From Caecitellus pseudoparvulus (taxonomy: Eukaryota; Bigyra: Bicosoecida): 64,000 nucleotides of DNA. Location of the stretch: assembly GCA_965644315.1 (NCBI GenBank), contig CBFFRQ010000017.1, positions 124,001 to 188,000 on the forward strand, written 5' to 3'. Below, piece after piece: positions 41,291 to 53,200 of this stretch (position 1 is the stretch's first letter; every line of letters starts with the position of its first letter). The position numbers were made by a program, and so were the translations under genes. Below the pieces are notes generated by a model, which searched no databases, was not told the origin of the DNA, and worked only from the letters and a program-made list of their open reading frames with translations.

Positions 41291-44200
41291 ATGGACACTG
41301 TGTACGGCTTCGTTGACCGCATGTTCCAGGCCATGGACTTGCGGAACCCTTTGATGAAGGGTGTGCTGTACTATCTCCAGTCTAACCCCATCATCAGCAG
41401 GTACTTGGACCTGTCCAGGGCAACGCCAGACCTGGCACTGGACCGCGGCGAGGAGGCAGGGGAGATGCGCATTCGCAACATCACCCTGCGCGCGGAAGCC
41501 CTGGAGCAGTTCAAGCTGCCCATCACTCTGTTGGACAGCCATGTCGGCAGCCTGGACGTCCGCCTGCCCGACTCGTACTTCGGCACCTTCACAGACCTGC
41601 TGCTGGGCGGTGAAGGGGAGGCGCTAAAAACTGCCCTCGTGCTGAACGGCATCAACATCACCATCGCCCCCCGGGACAACCTGGAGGGTGCTGTGGCGCG
41701 CGGTGCTGGCGAGAAAGCATCCGAAGCCAGCGGCCTCACGCCCTCCCAGCGTGTGGACGCGCTCATGTCAGCGGCCCAGGTGGACAAGCTGCGCCGGCTG
41801 GGGCTGGACAAGGACTCAGAAGACGAAGAGCTGACCATCAGGGCCGTGGCCGTGCTCACTCAGCGCATGACCATCCGTGTGCACCAAGTGCACATTCGCT
41901 ACGTGGACACGGTCACACGCCCCGAAGCGCCGTTCGCTCTGGGCATCGTCATGCAGGAAGCACAGGGGGGGCCGCTGCTGGACGTGGTGCGGGCTGCTGC
42001 CAAGGCTGGCGACGCGGCAGCAGCGGCGGTGCAAGCTGCGTCACCTGCCCACCCGGGTGATGCCGCATGCCAGGCTTTTTTGGACTCACCAGAGTGGATG
42101 GCGGCCATGCAGCCCCCGCAGGTAGGGCTGGCTGACCGCCTGCGCACGTCGCAGCGCAAACTGGCCACCTTGCAGGGCCTGGGCGTGTACCTTCAGCAGC
42201 TGCCTTCGCAAGGTGCGCCCACGGGCCCAAGTGGCGGCCCTGTGGAGGAGGACCCGCTGCCTCCAGAGTTTTCCTTCGTCAACGCCGCACTTGAGGACAC
42301 CCCCGTTCGGCAGCGGGATTGGGTTCTGCATCCGCTCTCTGCCCGTGCGGCGTACACGGTGCAGGCTGGCCAGCTGTTTTCCAGGCACTGCCCCCCCGCG
42401 CAAAGGGCGGTCGTACACATCCCTCGGCTGGCACTGTCCATGTCAGAGGCGCAGCTGCACAGTGCCTGCGTTGTGGCGGCGTACTTGCGAAATTACCGCC
42501 TCCACAGCAAGTACTCCGACTGCTGGGAGTCTGCGCAGCAAGTTGCAGCGGCAATGGGCATCCACCGGGCGACTTTTTTCCCGCTCGCTGCGCTGTGGGA
42601 GCACGCCAAAGGCCGCCCTGAGGCGTCCTTGCACCGTGCGAAGTTGTACCACGCGAGTGTCAGCCAAGTGTTTGCCCGCTTTCTGCCACAGGAGGTGGTC
42701 AGGGTTGCCAGTCTCCGGCATAGTGCCCGTGGCACCGCAAGGACCACCCTCGCAGCACTGGTGCCTGCCCCACTCCCCGCCGCGCCAACTGCGGGTCACC
42801 TGCACGACTGGGCAGAGCACATGCGCGCCTTTCTCGAGGCGGCTGAGCAAGGCGGCGGGCGCCAGGAAGGAGCTGTCAGTCTGGGCAGCTCTTCTGCTGC
42901 GGCAGCAGGCGCCGCGTCGGGGGTCGGAACGCCAAGTACTCCAGCGTCAGGCCAAGCGTTTCCGTCAGAGACATCTGCTTCACCAAGTCGCTTGCTCCGA
43001 AGGCAGGCCTCCACAAAGATGCTGGATGAGGCGCTTCAAATGGACTTGGCGAAGTGCACAGCACCACCAGATGTCTTCGCCACGTGCATGGAGGCATTCA
43101 GAGCCAGGGTGCGGCGAAGTCTCCTGGCGAGGCAGCGGTGGGCGTTTGCTCAGCGGGCAGTTGTGGGGGATTTGCGGCGGCAGGGCCAGCGCGTGCGCAG
43201 CAAGCTGGCTTCCAGACTGCGACGGCAGGGGCGAGGAGCTGCCTCTGGCGTGTCGGGCACCCATGAGTCTGCGCGCTTTCACACCCTGCAGGCTGTGACG
43301 CTGGGGCCGTCGGGACTCCGACTGAGCATGGTGGAGGCGCTGTGGGGACCACAGTACGTGGCCGCCTTCAAGTTGCTCTTCCGGCGCAAGCTTGGGCAGG
43401 GCGGCATGCTCATCGATGGCGTGGTGCTCCCCAGCTTCAGCATCATTGAAGTCGCCCGGCCGCAGCCTGGTGAAGCGCATGTGAAGGGGACCTCCCCATT
43501 CATCACGACTCCGTTGCCGGGCGAGCCAGCAGAGCTGCCCTTGTCATTCCGCCTCGAAGCAGGGCAGCTTGTTGCATGCCATCGGAGCGCTGGGCAGCAG
43601 GGCATCCCCATTTCCGTGAATGCGTCCCCCACTGCATTTGATGGCGAGCTGTTGGTGACTTGGGTGGAGGACGTGCCTGCGAAGACCCTGCCGCCACACA
43701 AGGACAAGGATCTGAAGTGGCAGCCATCCACATCGTCGCAACTTGCACGGAGCAAAGCAGAAGACACGATCAACTTCCTCGACAGACATCTGTCGGCGGA
43801 GAACCTCCTGCGGTACCGCCGGGTCGCCCACGCAGAGTTGCAGCTGGAGAACTTCTTGCTCAAGTTCCGCGAGCACCAGCGCCAGGAACTTCGAAGGGTT
43901 GCTGGGCAGCAGAGCGCCTGCTTTCCATCGCTCTCATGTGCGGGATCCCCACGCGCAGCCGAGCCAGGGGAAGCAAGCGCGAGCGTGGACAGTGCCGTCA
44001 GCAGAGAGCGCCTCACGCGACTCGTAGCAGTTCCAGTTTACACGGGAGAAGCTATTCGCGCCTTGCAGCGCAGCCAAGACACTCTGAATCGATTGCAAAG
44101 TTCTTCATCGGAGCCAAAGTCGGAGGAACGGGACAGGCAAGCCGCCATTGACGACACTCTCCGCCGCATGCACGAGGCGGAGCTGTCCGAGCCCAGGTCC

Positions 44201-47200
44201 CCGGCGCAGCTGCACCCCCTTTCACTGTACACCCACCAACTGCACACCCCATCTCTGGATGGCGAAGCTTTCCTTCAAGCTGTCAGCCAGCAGCGCGACG
44301 GCGACTGCTTTGCAGAGACGCTGGCCGCGTTGCTCCCGGGCGGTTCTGGCACCCCGCAAGTTCCCGGGCCGGCTCAACGTGCCCTGCTGCGCGCCGCGCT
44401 TCGTCGAGCGCAGATCCCGCTGGGCTTTGCGCTGACACTTCCTCAACCTGGACTGCAACCCGCTCCACCAGCGTATGGATTCATCTCGTCTCTCTTTCTC
44501 ACACAGCGCCCGGTCCTGTGGGCCTCAGCTGCGTCTGCTCAGCTGCCGCTTCCCGCACCCTGCAGCACTTCATCGCAAGACAGCGAAAAGCGTGGAACCG
44601 TCATTCTGCGCATTCAAGCCAGGGACGCAACGGAAGAACAGCTGCACACGGCTCGACAGGTCCCTGTCGCAAGTAACACCTGGTCGGGCCTTGCGCCAGG
44701 CGGGGCTTGTGTGGGCTTGGCTTCTGAGTCCTCAGGCCTGCTCACGTGGATGTCCGAAGCAGTCCTGGCACATGAAGCTTGGTGTGAGGAGCCAGTTCTT
44801 CGCTCTCGCTTGGCGCGCTGCATTGTGTGCCCCACACAGGGGCTGAATAGTGCCCACGCTTCGCTGCACACGACTGGGACTGCCGAGGTGCAGCACATCT
44901 CATTCGGTCGTTTTCGTGAGCCCCCGATGGCACCAAGTGTCCCAGCGCACCTGGATCACGTCGGGCACCTCCCGTCTGAGCACCTCTTTGCGTATGCGTC
45001 CCTTCTCACGGAACAGGACAAACAAGGGCTTGCGACTCTGCTGCCCCTCACCAGCCTCGATGACCCAGCGCTTCTCGACGTTGACGACAAGACGTTGCCT
45101 TGGAGCTACGTCCTGCGCCACGCACATGTACGCTGTACAGAGGCATCCGTGTCCCTGTCCCTTTCCTCTCGAGCCGGCCCGAGCGGCGGTGTTGCGGGCG
45201 GCGCCATGCCAACCTGGCGACAGGCACAGGCCGCCCCGTTTCTTGCAGCGAGGTTGCTGGACGCCAAGCTCCTGGTGCAGCAACTTAAGGCACAGCACTT
45301 GCGAGGAAAGGTGTCGGTAGCAAGCATCGAGGTCGAGCAGGATGCGTCAGGACTCCGCATGCGGCACGAACGGCCTGTCTGGGATGCGCTTCAGACTGCG
45401 GTAGAGCAGGATGGCGGGTCCTTTGCGTCGGCGGTGGGGCGCATTAAGTCCACAACTGCTGCACTGGGGCCCTCCAGCCCTACCGAGCAGTTGCTGGCAA
45501 CCTTGTTTGCGATCGTGGACCCCCCCGAGGCATCTGCAGTCCACAGCCGCCCTCCTTGGCTGTTGCCGCGTGACACCTGCCAGCCCTGCCACAACCCACC
45601 TCCTTCACCCTGGGAGGGCACCTCTTCACTGCTGAGTTGGCTGTGTGCTTACATTCGCTTCTTGCTCAAGCCACCTTGCGGCGAAGCCCCCGCCTTGACG
45701 CCTGCTGTCTTGCTTACGTTGTGGATGAGTGCCCATTCCACTGCTCTGCCTAGTGCAGCATTACCACGAACTGTCCTTGCGTTGGAGGAAGCTTGCCAAG
45801 TTGAACCACCTACGCTGTTCCAACACGCCCCGCCCACGATAAGGGGCTCCCGGCCCGACTCCCCCTTTGCGCTATTTCTCCACAAGCGGGTGTTACAGCG
45901 CCTGCTCACCGGCACGCCACCCGCGCAGGATCTCCGGGAGCTGCAAGTGGGGGAGTTGTCACGTGCGCACCAAGTGGCTGCCTGGATGCGGGAAACCGTG
46001 CAGCACGCTCACAAGGAGGCAATCGCAGATTTTTTCTCCGGGTGCCCATCGTTTGATGCGATTCTCCTGGACGATGAGTTCGTTCAGTACCTATTTGCGT
46101 ACGCGAGCAGCGTTGCGGAGCACGAGGAGGAAGCCCACGACGTGGTCCCGCCCCAAGCCCTAGCTCCGGCGCTGCGGTTTTGGAGGGATTTGATGCTGCT
46201 TGAGCGGGGTTTGAAAGTCCATGCGAACGCGCAGCTACAACCGGTGTGTGCCCTGCTTACTTCCCACCAGGAGACGGTTCAGTACGTGAAGGCTCTCTTC
46301 GCGGGGTACGTGGGTGGCACGGCAGTGAGCCAGACCACCCAAGCACATCAGCCGGTCACGCAGCCTGCAAAGCCTTCCTGGTCCACGTGGCTGTGGGGGA
46401 CTGGAGTCGCCGCTCCACGTCTTTCCAGTGCGCAAGGCCCCATGTCCACGGGCCACCTCACGCCACTGGCAGCCTGGCTTGGCAAGTCGGAGGATGGTGA
46501 GAGTGCCTTGAGGTCCCTCAGCGATCACCTGTGGGGTTCTGCCGATGAGGTCCGGGCGACGACTTCATCTGGTCCCAGCGCCCTCCTAGGGCACCAGCTT
46601 GTGTCAGAATGGTGTCGGCCGCTGCACAACTTGCTGCGTCGGCTGTTGGATGTCCACTTGCTCCCGCGGTTCGTCGCCGACACCTGGCATCCAGAGCATG
46701 GCTGTTTCCGGCAGCTGGAGGCAGCCATTGCGCCGGGCGCACTCCTGCAAGGGGTAGCCCGTGCAAAAGCAGGCAAGCTGGCGACGGCTTGTGGGGCACT
46801 GAACAGCCTGCATGCTCGCCAACGACCTGACATTCTGCCAGGGCTCATGTGGGGCGGAGCCCGGCTTCGCGTTCAAGACGACGGCGGCTGGAAAGACGCC
46901 GCCCAGTTTTTGTCCCTCTCTGTCTCAGGGATGGCAAGCGACCCAATTCCTGCAGTCAATCTGCACTTTGAGCACTGCAAGACTGGAGTTCCGGCCGAGC
47001 AGTACTCTGGACTGTCCAGCCCGCGCACGCCTGCCCAGGAGAGTGACATGCAGCGGCACGAGCTGGAAATTTTACAGGAGCAGTTGACTGAGCTGCCTCG
47101 CATTGAACCTTTAACATCTGAGTTCGGCTTGGGGCGGGTGCTTGTGGAGGGTGCTGCTGCGATGTTAGCGTGGGAATCACAGGAGGGCGCGGCGTCCGGG

Positions 47201-50200
47201 GTGGTGGCTGCAGAAGCACCCTCTTCAACGACAGTGTTCTGCCACATAGATGCAGAGGGAACAGCACTCAGTATTCGGCATCGCCCAGATGATGATGCTC
47301 CGTTTAAGAGCCTTCCGCTTCACCACCACTGCCGAGTACTCTTGCCAGCCGAGGTGCCAGTTGGAGCGGAACAAGCTGCCGTAGGCGGGGGCCCTGCATC
47401 CCCAGCATTCGCCGCAATTTTGGCATGGGTCACAGCCTTTGGGCAGCGGGGGGGCTTCAAAAGTGTTCCCGATGGATTTTTGACACGTGGACTGCTTTTC
47501 CTGTCTGTGCCCATGCACGGAGCCCCTCGCAGCTCGGACGTGCAGTGCCAGGTGCTGCAGCTTCCGTCGGAAAGCAGCAGAGATGCATTCCACTTGGCAG
47601 CAAAGCACAGCATTTTATCTCACCTCGTGCAGCACGCTCGGGCAGAGGCGCTCAGTCTCTCGCGTGGCGATGTAGGCCATGACCTCCTCCAGCAGCTGCA
47701 GCCGTCGCTGTGCGCCTTTGAAGGCGAGACAAAGTCACACCTAGCATCGTGCTTCAATGAGGATTTGCCAAGTGTGCAAGGCGAGCTGTCACCTAGTGCT
47801 CTAGACCATGGTAAGGTGCAAGTTCCTTCTCGCAGCTTGCTGCACACATCGGCCGACACCCTGGAGCTGGCGCTGTCGCCTGCAGAGGTGCCGGGCCTGC
47901 CTTCCACCGCACGGCTCAACCTTGCAGGGGCCCTGCCCTGTGCAGAATGTCCACCAAAACAGGGTTTTCAAACCGCGCATTTATCAGTGGGCCTCATTCA
48001 CATTTGCTTGCACCCCGCAGCGGCGGGTTCGCTGCTGTCGGAGTTTTTGCATGCAAGGCCATACTTGGCAGCCGCCTACGTTGGACACTTGTCCCTTCTG
48101 CCGCCAAGCTCTAGGCAGTCCGATGTTGCGCTGGCCAGTAGCATCCAGGCGATGAAGCAGACCAGGTCACTCCGCCGAGAGTACCGTAAGCGGGTCTTGG
48201 ATTGTGCGATGCGATCGTGTGTGCCTCAGGGTGTGGGGCAGATGCACGACCGCGCTGCCGTCAAACGTGACTTGCTCAGGCAAAACTACCGCCGCGCAGA
48301 CAATTTCATTCCAGAGCAAGAGGGTCATGAAGTCCATCACGCGGCCTCCCTTGAAGAGGGAGTGAGCGATGCTCGTGTGTCTGTTTGGGTGGCCGGACTG
48401 GAGTTGGCCCTGCCGGCCACCGCGGCTCGAGTGCCTCGTGGTGCCCCGGGTACAAGCCGCGAAGTTGACTTGGACTGCACTGTCGTTCAGTCCGAGGTGA
48501 GTCCAAGGCCGGGCTGGGTTCATTCCCTCCCCGCCCTGGACGTGGTCATGCTGCGCATGAGTGGTGTGCAGGCTGGGACATTCACGGGCGCCCATGTGGG
48601 TGCTCAGATTCAACGAGTTGACGTGTCCCTGGTCACCTTGATGGATGCTGCTTGTGCAAGTGCAGGTCGACTTGGAAGCGTGGCTCAGGGGGCGCCCAAC
48701 CTTGATCGCTGGGCGCCGGTCATGAGAGCCGTGTCAAGCTGCGCTCTCCGTGCCTGCTTGCTGCAGGACACACCCCTGCTCTCGCTTCGGAAAGGGGCAG
48801 GAGTTCAGCTGTATGGGGTGGATGAAAGCCAGGTCATCCTTGGGTCCATCGACGTGTTTGCCGTCCCAGCCTGCGCTCCGGAGCTGCTCGGTATTCGTGC
48901 TGCCTGGCAACACCTTCACCACATTTGGGTGGAGGTGGAGGCTGCATCCCAGCAACTCCAGCTGCGCAGTGGGAACACAACTCATTCAGGCGCGTCAGGG
49001 GAGTCAATGCCACCCGAGCCCCATGGGCAGAGTCCGTGGAGGCTGTCCGTGACACTGGATGCATGCCACTTGCACCTGCTTGCGCGGGGAGCAGGACCTG
49101 GCTGCCAAGCAGCCTCTGGTGAGGGCTTGACGGCGGAATGCGCTTCTTCTTTGATATGTTGCACTCCTGAGTGTGCTTGCTTGTTCACGCTTGGCTTGCT
49201 GGGTTCGCGAGCGCTGGTGGAGTTGCCAAGCCTAGCGGCACCGCAGCACCCCATGAGCCTGTCTGGCATGGCGAAGGCCCTCAACCACGTGCACCCACCA
49301 GGGTTCTCGCCACGAAAGGCTTCTTCGACAGCGCTTCTGTCACGCATGGAAGTGGGCGGCTTGGTGGGTGTGTGTTTTCCAGGGCTGCTCTCAGGCTCAG
49401 GGGCTGAGGCGTTGCACAGGCAAGCCACTCCCCAGAAAGACATGCCGTATGCCCCGTGGGATTCAGATATGAAGAGCGTAGCGTGCATGTCCCACGAAAA
49501 CAACTCTCCGCACCTTGTCGTCCAGTGTGGCAGCGGTAAGCGGCGGGCGGGGAAAGCTGCCTTGCTCACTCTGCAGCAGACCACCTCCAGTGCGTCGGCA
49601 GAAGGGCAGTGTGCCACATGCTGCACCACGCAAGTGGGACCAGTGGCACAGCACCACCAGCCTCATCACGGCCGAGCAGCAACGTGGGCTGCGAGCAAAG
49701 CGGCTGCCTCTGCGCTGGCAGCGCTGGACGAGGACTCGCCAACCCCTGACACGCCCGTCGATTCCGTACACCCAACTGAGGATGTCAGTGTGCACTTGCG
49801 TGCCTTCAGCACAGACCTCCCTCAGCATGACGTTCGCAGGGGGGTTTCCATCGACATTAATCACGTTCACGTGCTCCCCTCTGCCATGCTTGTGCAGGGC
49901 ATGTCGACCCTTGTGGGGAGTCTGCAAGGCTGCATCCGCGCGCAAGCAGCCCAGCGCGGCGAGGACGGCGCCCGGGAGCTTAGCTTTGTTCGCGCCTGGT
50001 GCACAGCGCTCATGCGAATGTCATCAGAAGAAAAGCGCACCGAGGATGAGGCACTTGGGTCGCGACGTTCGCGTCAAGGTGCCACTTGTGCCCTGCCGCT
50101 CCAAGTGGTCACTGAGCTGCTAGTGGTGTCTGGCTCGGTCGCTGGTGTGCATGGGCGCCTGACACACGACTGTGCCATGTTGGCAGGGATTTCATGTGGC

Positions 50201-53200
50201 CAGCTGTCTTTTCGGGCAAGCAAAGGCAGTGTTGTGGAGGACATTGTCTGTGTCCCTCTGTCAGGGCCGGTGTTTGAATCCGAGCAAGCCCAGGCGACGG
50301 TGCAGCGAGAGCTCCTGAGATTATTCGACGGAAAGGGCAGTATACAAGTGCACCATACGTCAAGACGATCAGGTGCATGGCGGTGTGTGGGGGCAATCGA
50401 TGGGGACTTGAGTATCACCCTTTGCCGACCCGAGCTGTTCATGCTGGCGTGGACGTTTTCCGACGGAGACACACGTGACCCGTTGAGGCGAGGCGGACAG
50501 TGGCTGCCGCACATGATACCTTTCTCTGCATACTGCCACCCCCTGCTCGCGGCCCGGTTCTCCAGAGAGTGCGCTTCAAGACCATCTGATGCTGTCTGGA
50601 GCAAAGCGATGCTGCCCGCCGTTTCCACTGCGTTGCGTGGGCAGAGTGCTGTTGGCCTGCGCCCCGTCCACCCCGCGCGAGGCTGGGCTGCCATGCCGCA
50701 CCCCCTTCTTGTCCCAACTGACACTGAGTCAGCGGACCCTTCGCACTGGTGGAGTGGCGTTCCTGGTGGAGTCGTGCAATTGAAGGTCGGTGACATCTTG
50801 CTCAGCGCGTCGCATGCTTCTCCGGAGTCAATCTCAGATGGGCTGCCCGCCCCCAGGGAGCCCCTTCACCATGCCTGGCAAGATATCAATGCGGCCCTCA
50901 CGGAGCGGGCATTCTCCTTGGAGCCTGAGCTGCCCCTGCTGTTGACTGATGTGGAGGCTGTGTGCGGGCGGGTGTCCGTGGATGTCGAGCAGGATATCAG
51001 CGTCTTGCCATGGGACGTACTCAGCGCAGTGTACGCCAGCGATGGATACGGCTTGGGAAGCAGCCGTGCTGGTGACAGGGCAACCGGCTGGATGTGGATT
51101 CGAGGCTTTAGCTCTCACATGGAACACGTGGCTCCCGTGCTCGCGGTCACTGACGGCGCCGATGTGGAGGCGGTCATGGGACCTCAGCTGCACCCTCATG
51201 CAGGGTTTGGCGGCCGGCGACACGCTGTGAAAGTCACATCTCTTGTCGTGCAGCCCATCCCAGTGAGTGCGGAGAGTGACGAGGCGTCCGCCACGCAGCA
51301 GAGTCCAGCACAGGCGTCCACAACGGTGCAGGCGCTGCACATGCACACAACTGCAGATGCGCTGGCTGTACGGCAGGTCATGCACGTAGGCAAGCTAGTC
51401 CCTCGGGTGCTCGCGCAGCTATCACAACAGATGTGTTCCACTGGCCCCTGCCCCGACTTTGTATCGTGGGTTCGGGGGGATGCGAGGCAGCTGGACAGTG
51501 TCGCAGCACGATTGGATGCGTTGACCCACGAGAGTGGGCGGGACCGTTCAGCCTCGGACACCTCAATTGGGGAACGTGATCATTCTGGCGGGGGGGACTC
51601 TGACGCATTCACACAAATCGGCACGCAGCCAGGCTCTGACAGCCTCTGGGGCGCCGCTGCGGGGTCGGAGGCAAGCCCGACAGCCTCCCTGCAAGGTTCA
51701 GTAGCTGAGCCTGAGACAGGCAAGGGTGGAGCTCCACTGGAATCCCTGGAAGCAGAGACGTTCGTGACACTACAAGCTGAAACTCTCTTGGTAGATGTGC
51801 AGTGCCTCGCCTCGGGCGTGCAGCGGTTCTGGGGAGCGCCGCCTCCTTTGCCGGTGATGCGTGTTGCGCACGACATTCACAGGAGCGTCGCTGCAGGACG
51901 ACCAGATTTGAAGGGCGACCAATCACCATATTTTCAAGACGCGCTGGACATCTGGCCTTGCCTTGAAGACAATTACAGGTGGTGTGCAAGGGCCGACTGT
52001 TCGCGGCTGGCCTGGCTGCACGACTTTGCGCGAGGTGTCGTGGCACCCCACACGCAAGTTATCATGTACAACGCCAGCGCTGGCTGTAAACTTAACCCGC
52101 TTCGACACCAGGATGTGTGGAAGACGTCCCGTGAAGCCCAGCGGGGTTCGGTGAGCATGATGGAGTGCGAGCTGGGCACTGCAGCCATGTTCGTGGGCCT
52201 CGTCGCGCCCAGCCCCTTGTTGCAGCCTGTCTTGGGGCTCGTGCCCGAGCACGAAGCGTTCACGCATTTGCATGCACAACGTGACAACACAGCTCACCTG
52301 TGGCCACAGGAGCCAGCCTGGAGGCATGGCGTCCCGCGAGCCGCAGTTGGCGGTGCTGTCGGCGCGTTGCATGAAGCAGCCGCTGGCAGATGGGGGGATG
52401 CAGTTGGTACACCGTGCCCGCCAGGCATGAGCCCCACAAGGTACATTGTGTACCCCCATTGGTGGAGGCCGGGCAGCGCCTTGCCCACGCATGTGTACTC
52501 GCTGAACAGCCCACATTGGTGGGCCAGGGCCCTGTCCAAACACGCGGGGGCTTCTGCGTGGGGAAGGGAGGTGCTGCAGGCGCTGACTGATGGCGATGTG
52601 CACACCCTTGACAGCTTCCAGCAACAGCGTGAAGAAGCTGGTGACACTTGGCAGCCACCTCGCAGCGTGGCCGCCACAGCCGAACTTGCTTGGGCTGGGC
52701 ACACTGCGCACCGCAGCACGGCGAGCCTCCTGCGCGGTTCCTTGCAGCAGCAGCTTCACACCCTCGCCACTGGGCACCAACTCCATGTTCACAGCAGCAC
52801 TGGCAGTGGCATGTGGAGCCCAACACCCAACCTTGGTGGTGAGGCGGAGCTGCTGGACACCGGCATGGACAGCGAGGAAGTGCAGGTGGGGGAAACATTT
52901 TTTGCGCTGCAGGTGCCCGTCGTGACGAGCTCCCCCTTCCAAGTGAGTATGCCGCGCGAAGGTGGGCAGCCTCATCACCTGGCAGGTGTCAGTCCTTTGG
53001 CACAGCTTGCTGTTCAAGCTGTGCGGCGCGAGCAGACCCGTCAGTTTTTCTTGTACATGGCGCCCCGTCTGGAGAACTGTCTGCAAGTTACGGCGATCGT
53101 CCCAATGGATCCCTGGAAGTCGGACGTGTCTGAGCCTACTTCATCTTCTCTGCCTCCCACCCTATCACGTGAAAGCGCCGAGTGGATTCAGAGCTGGCTG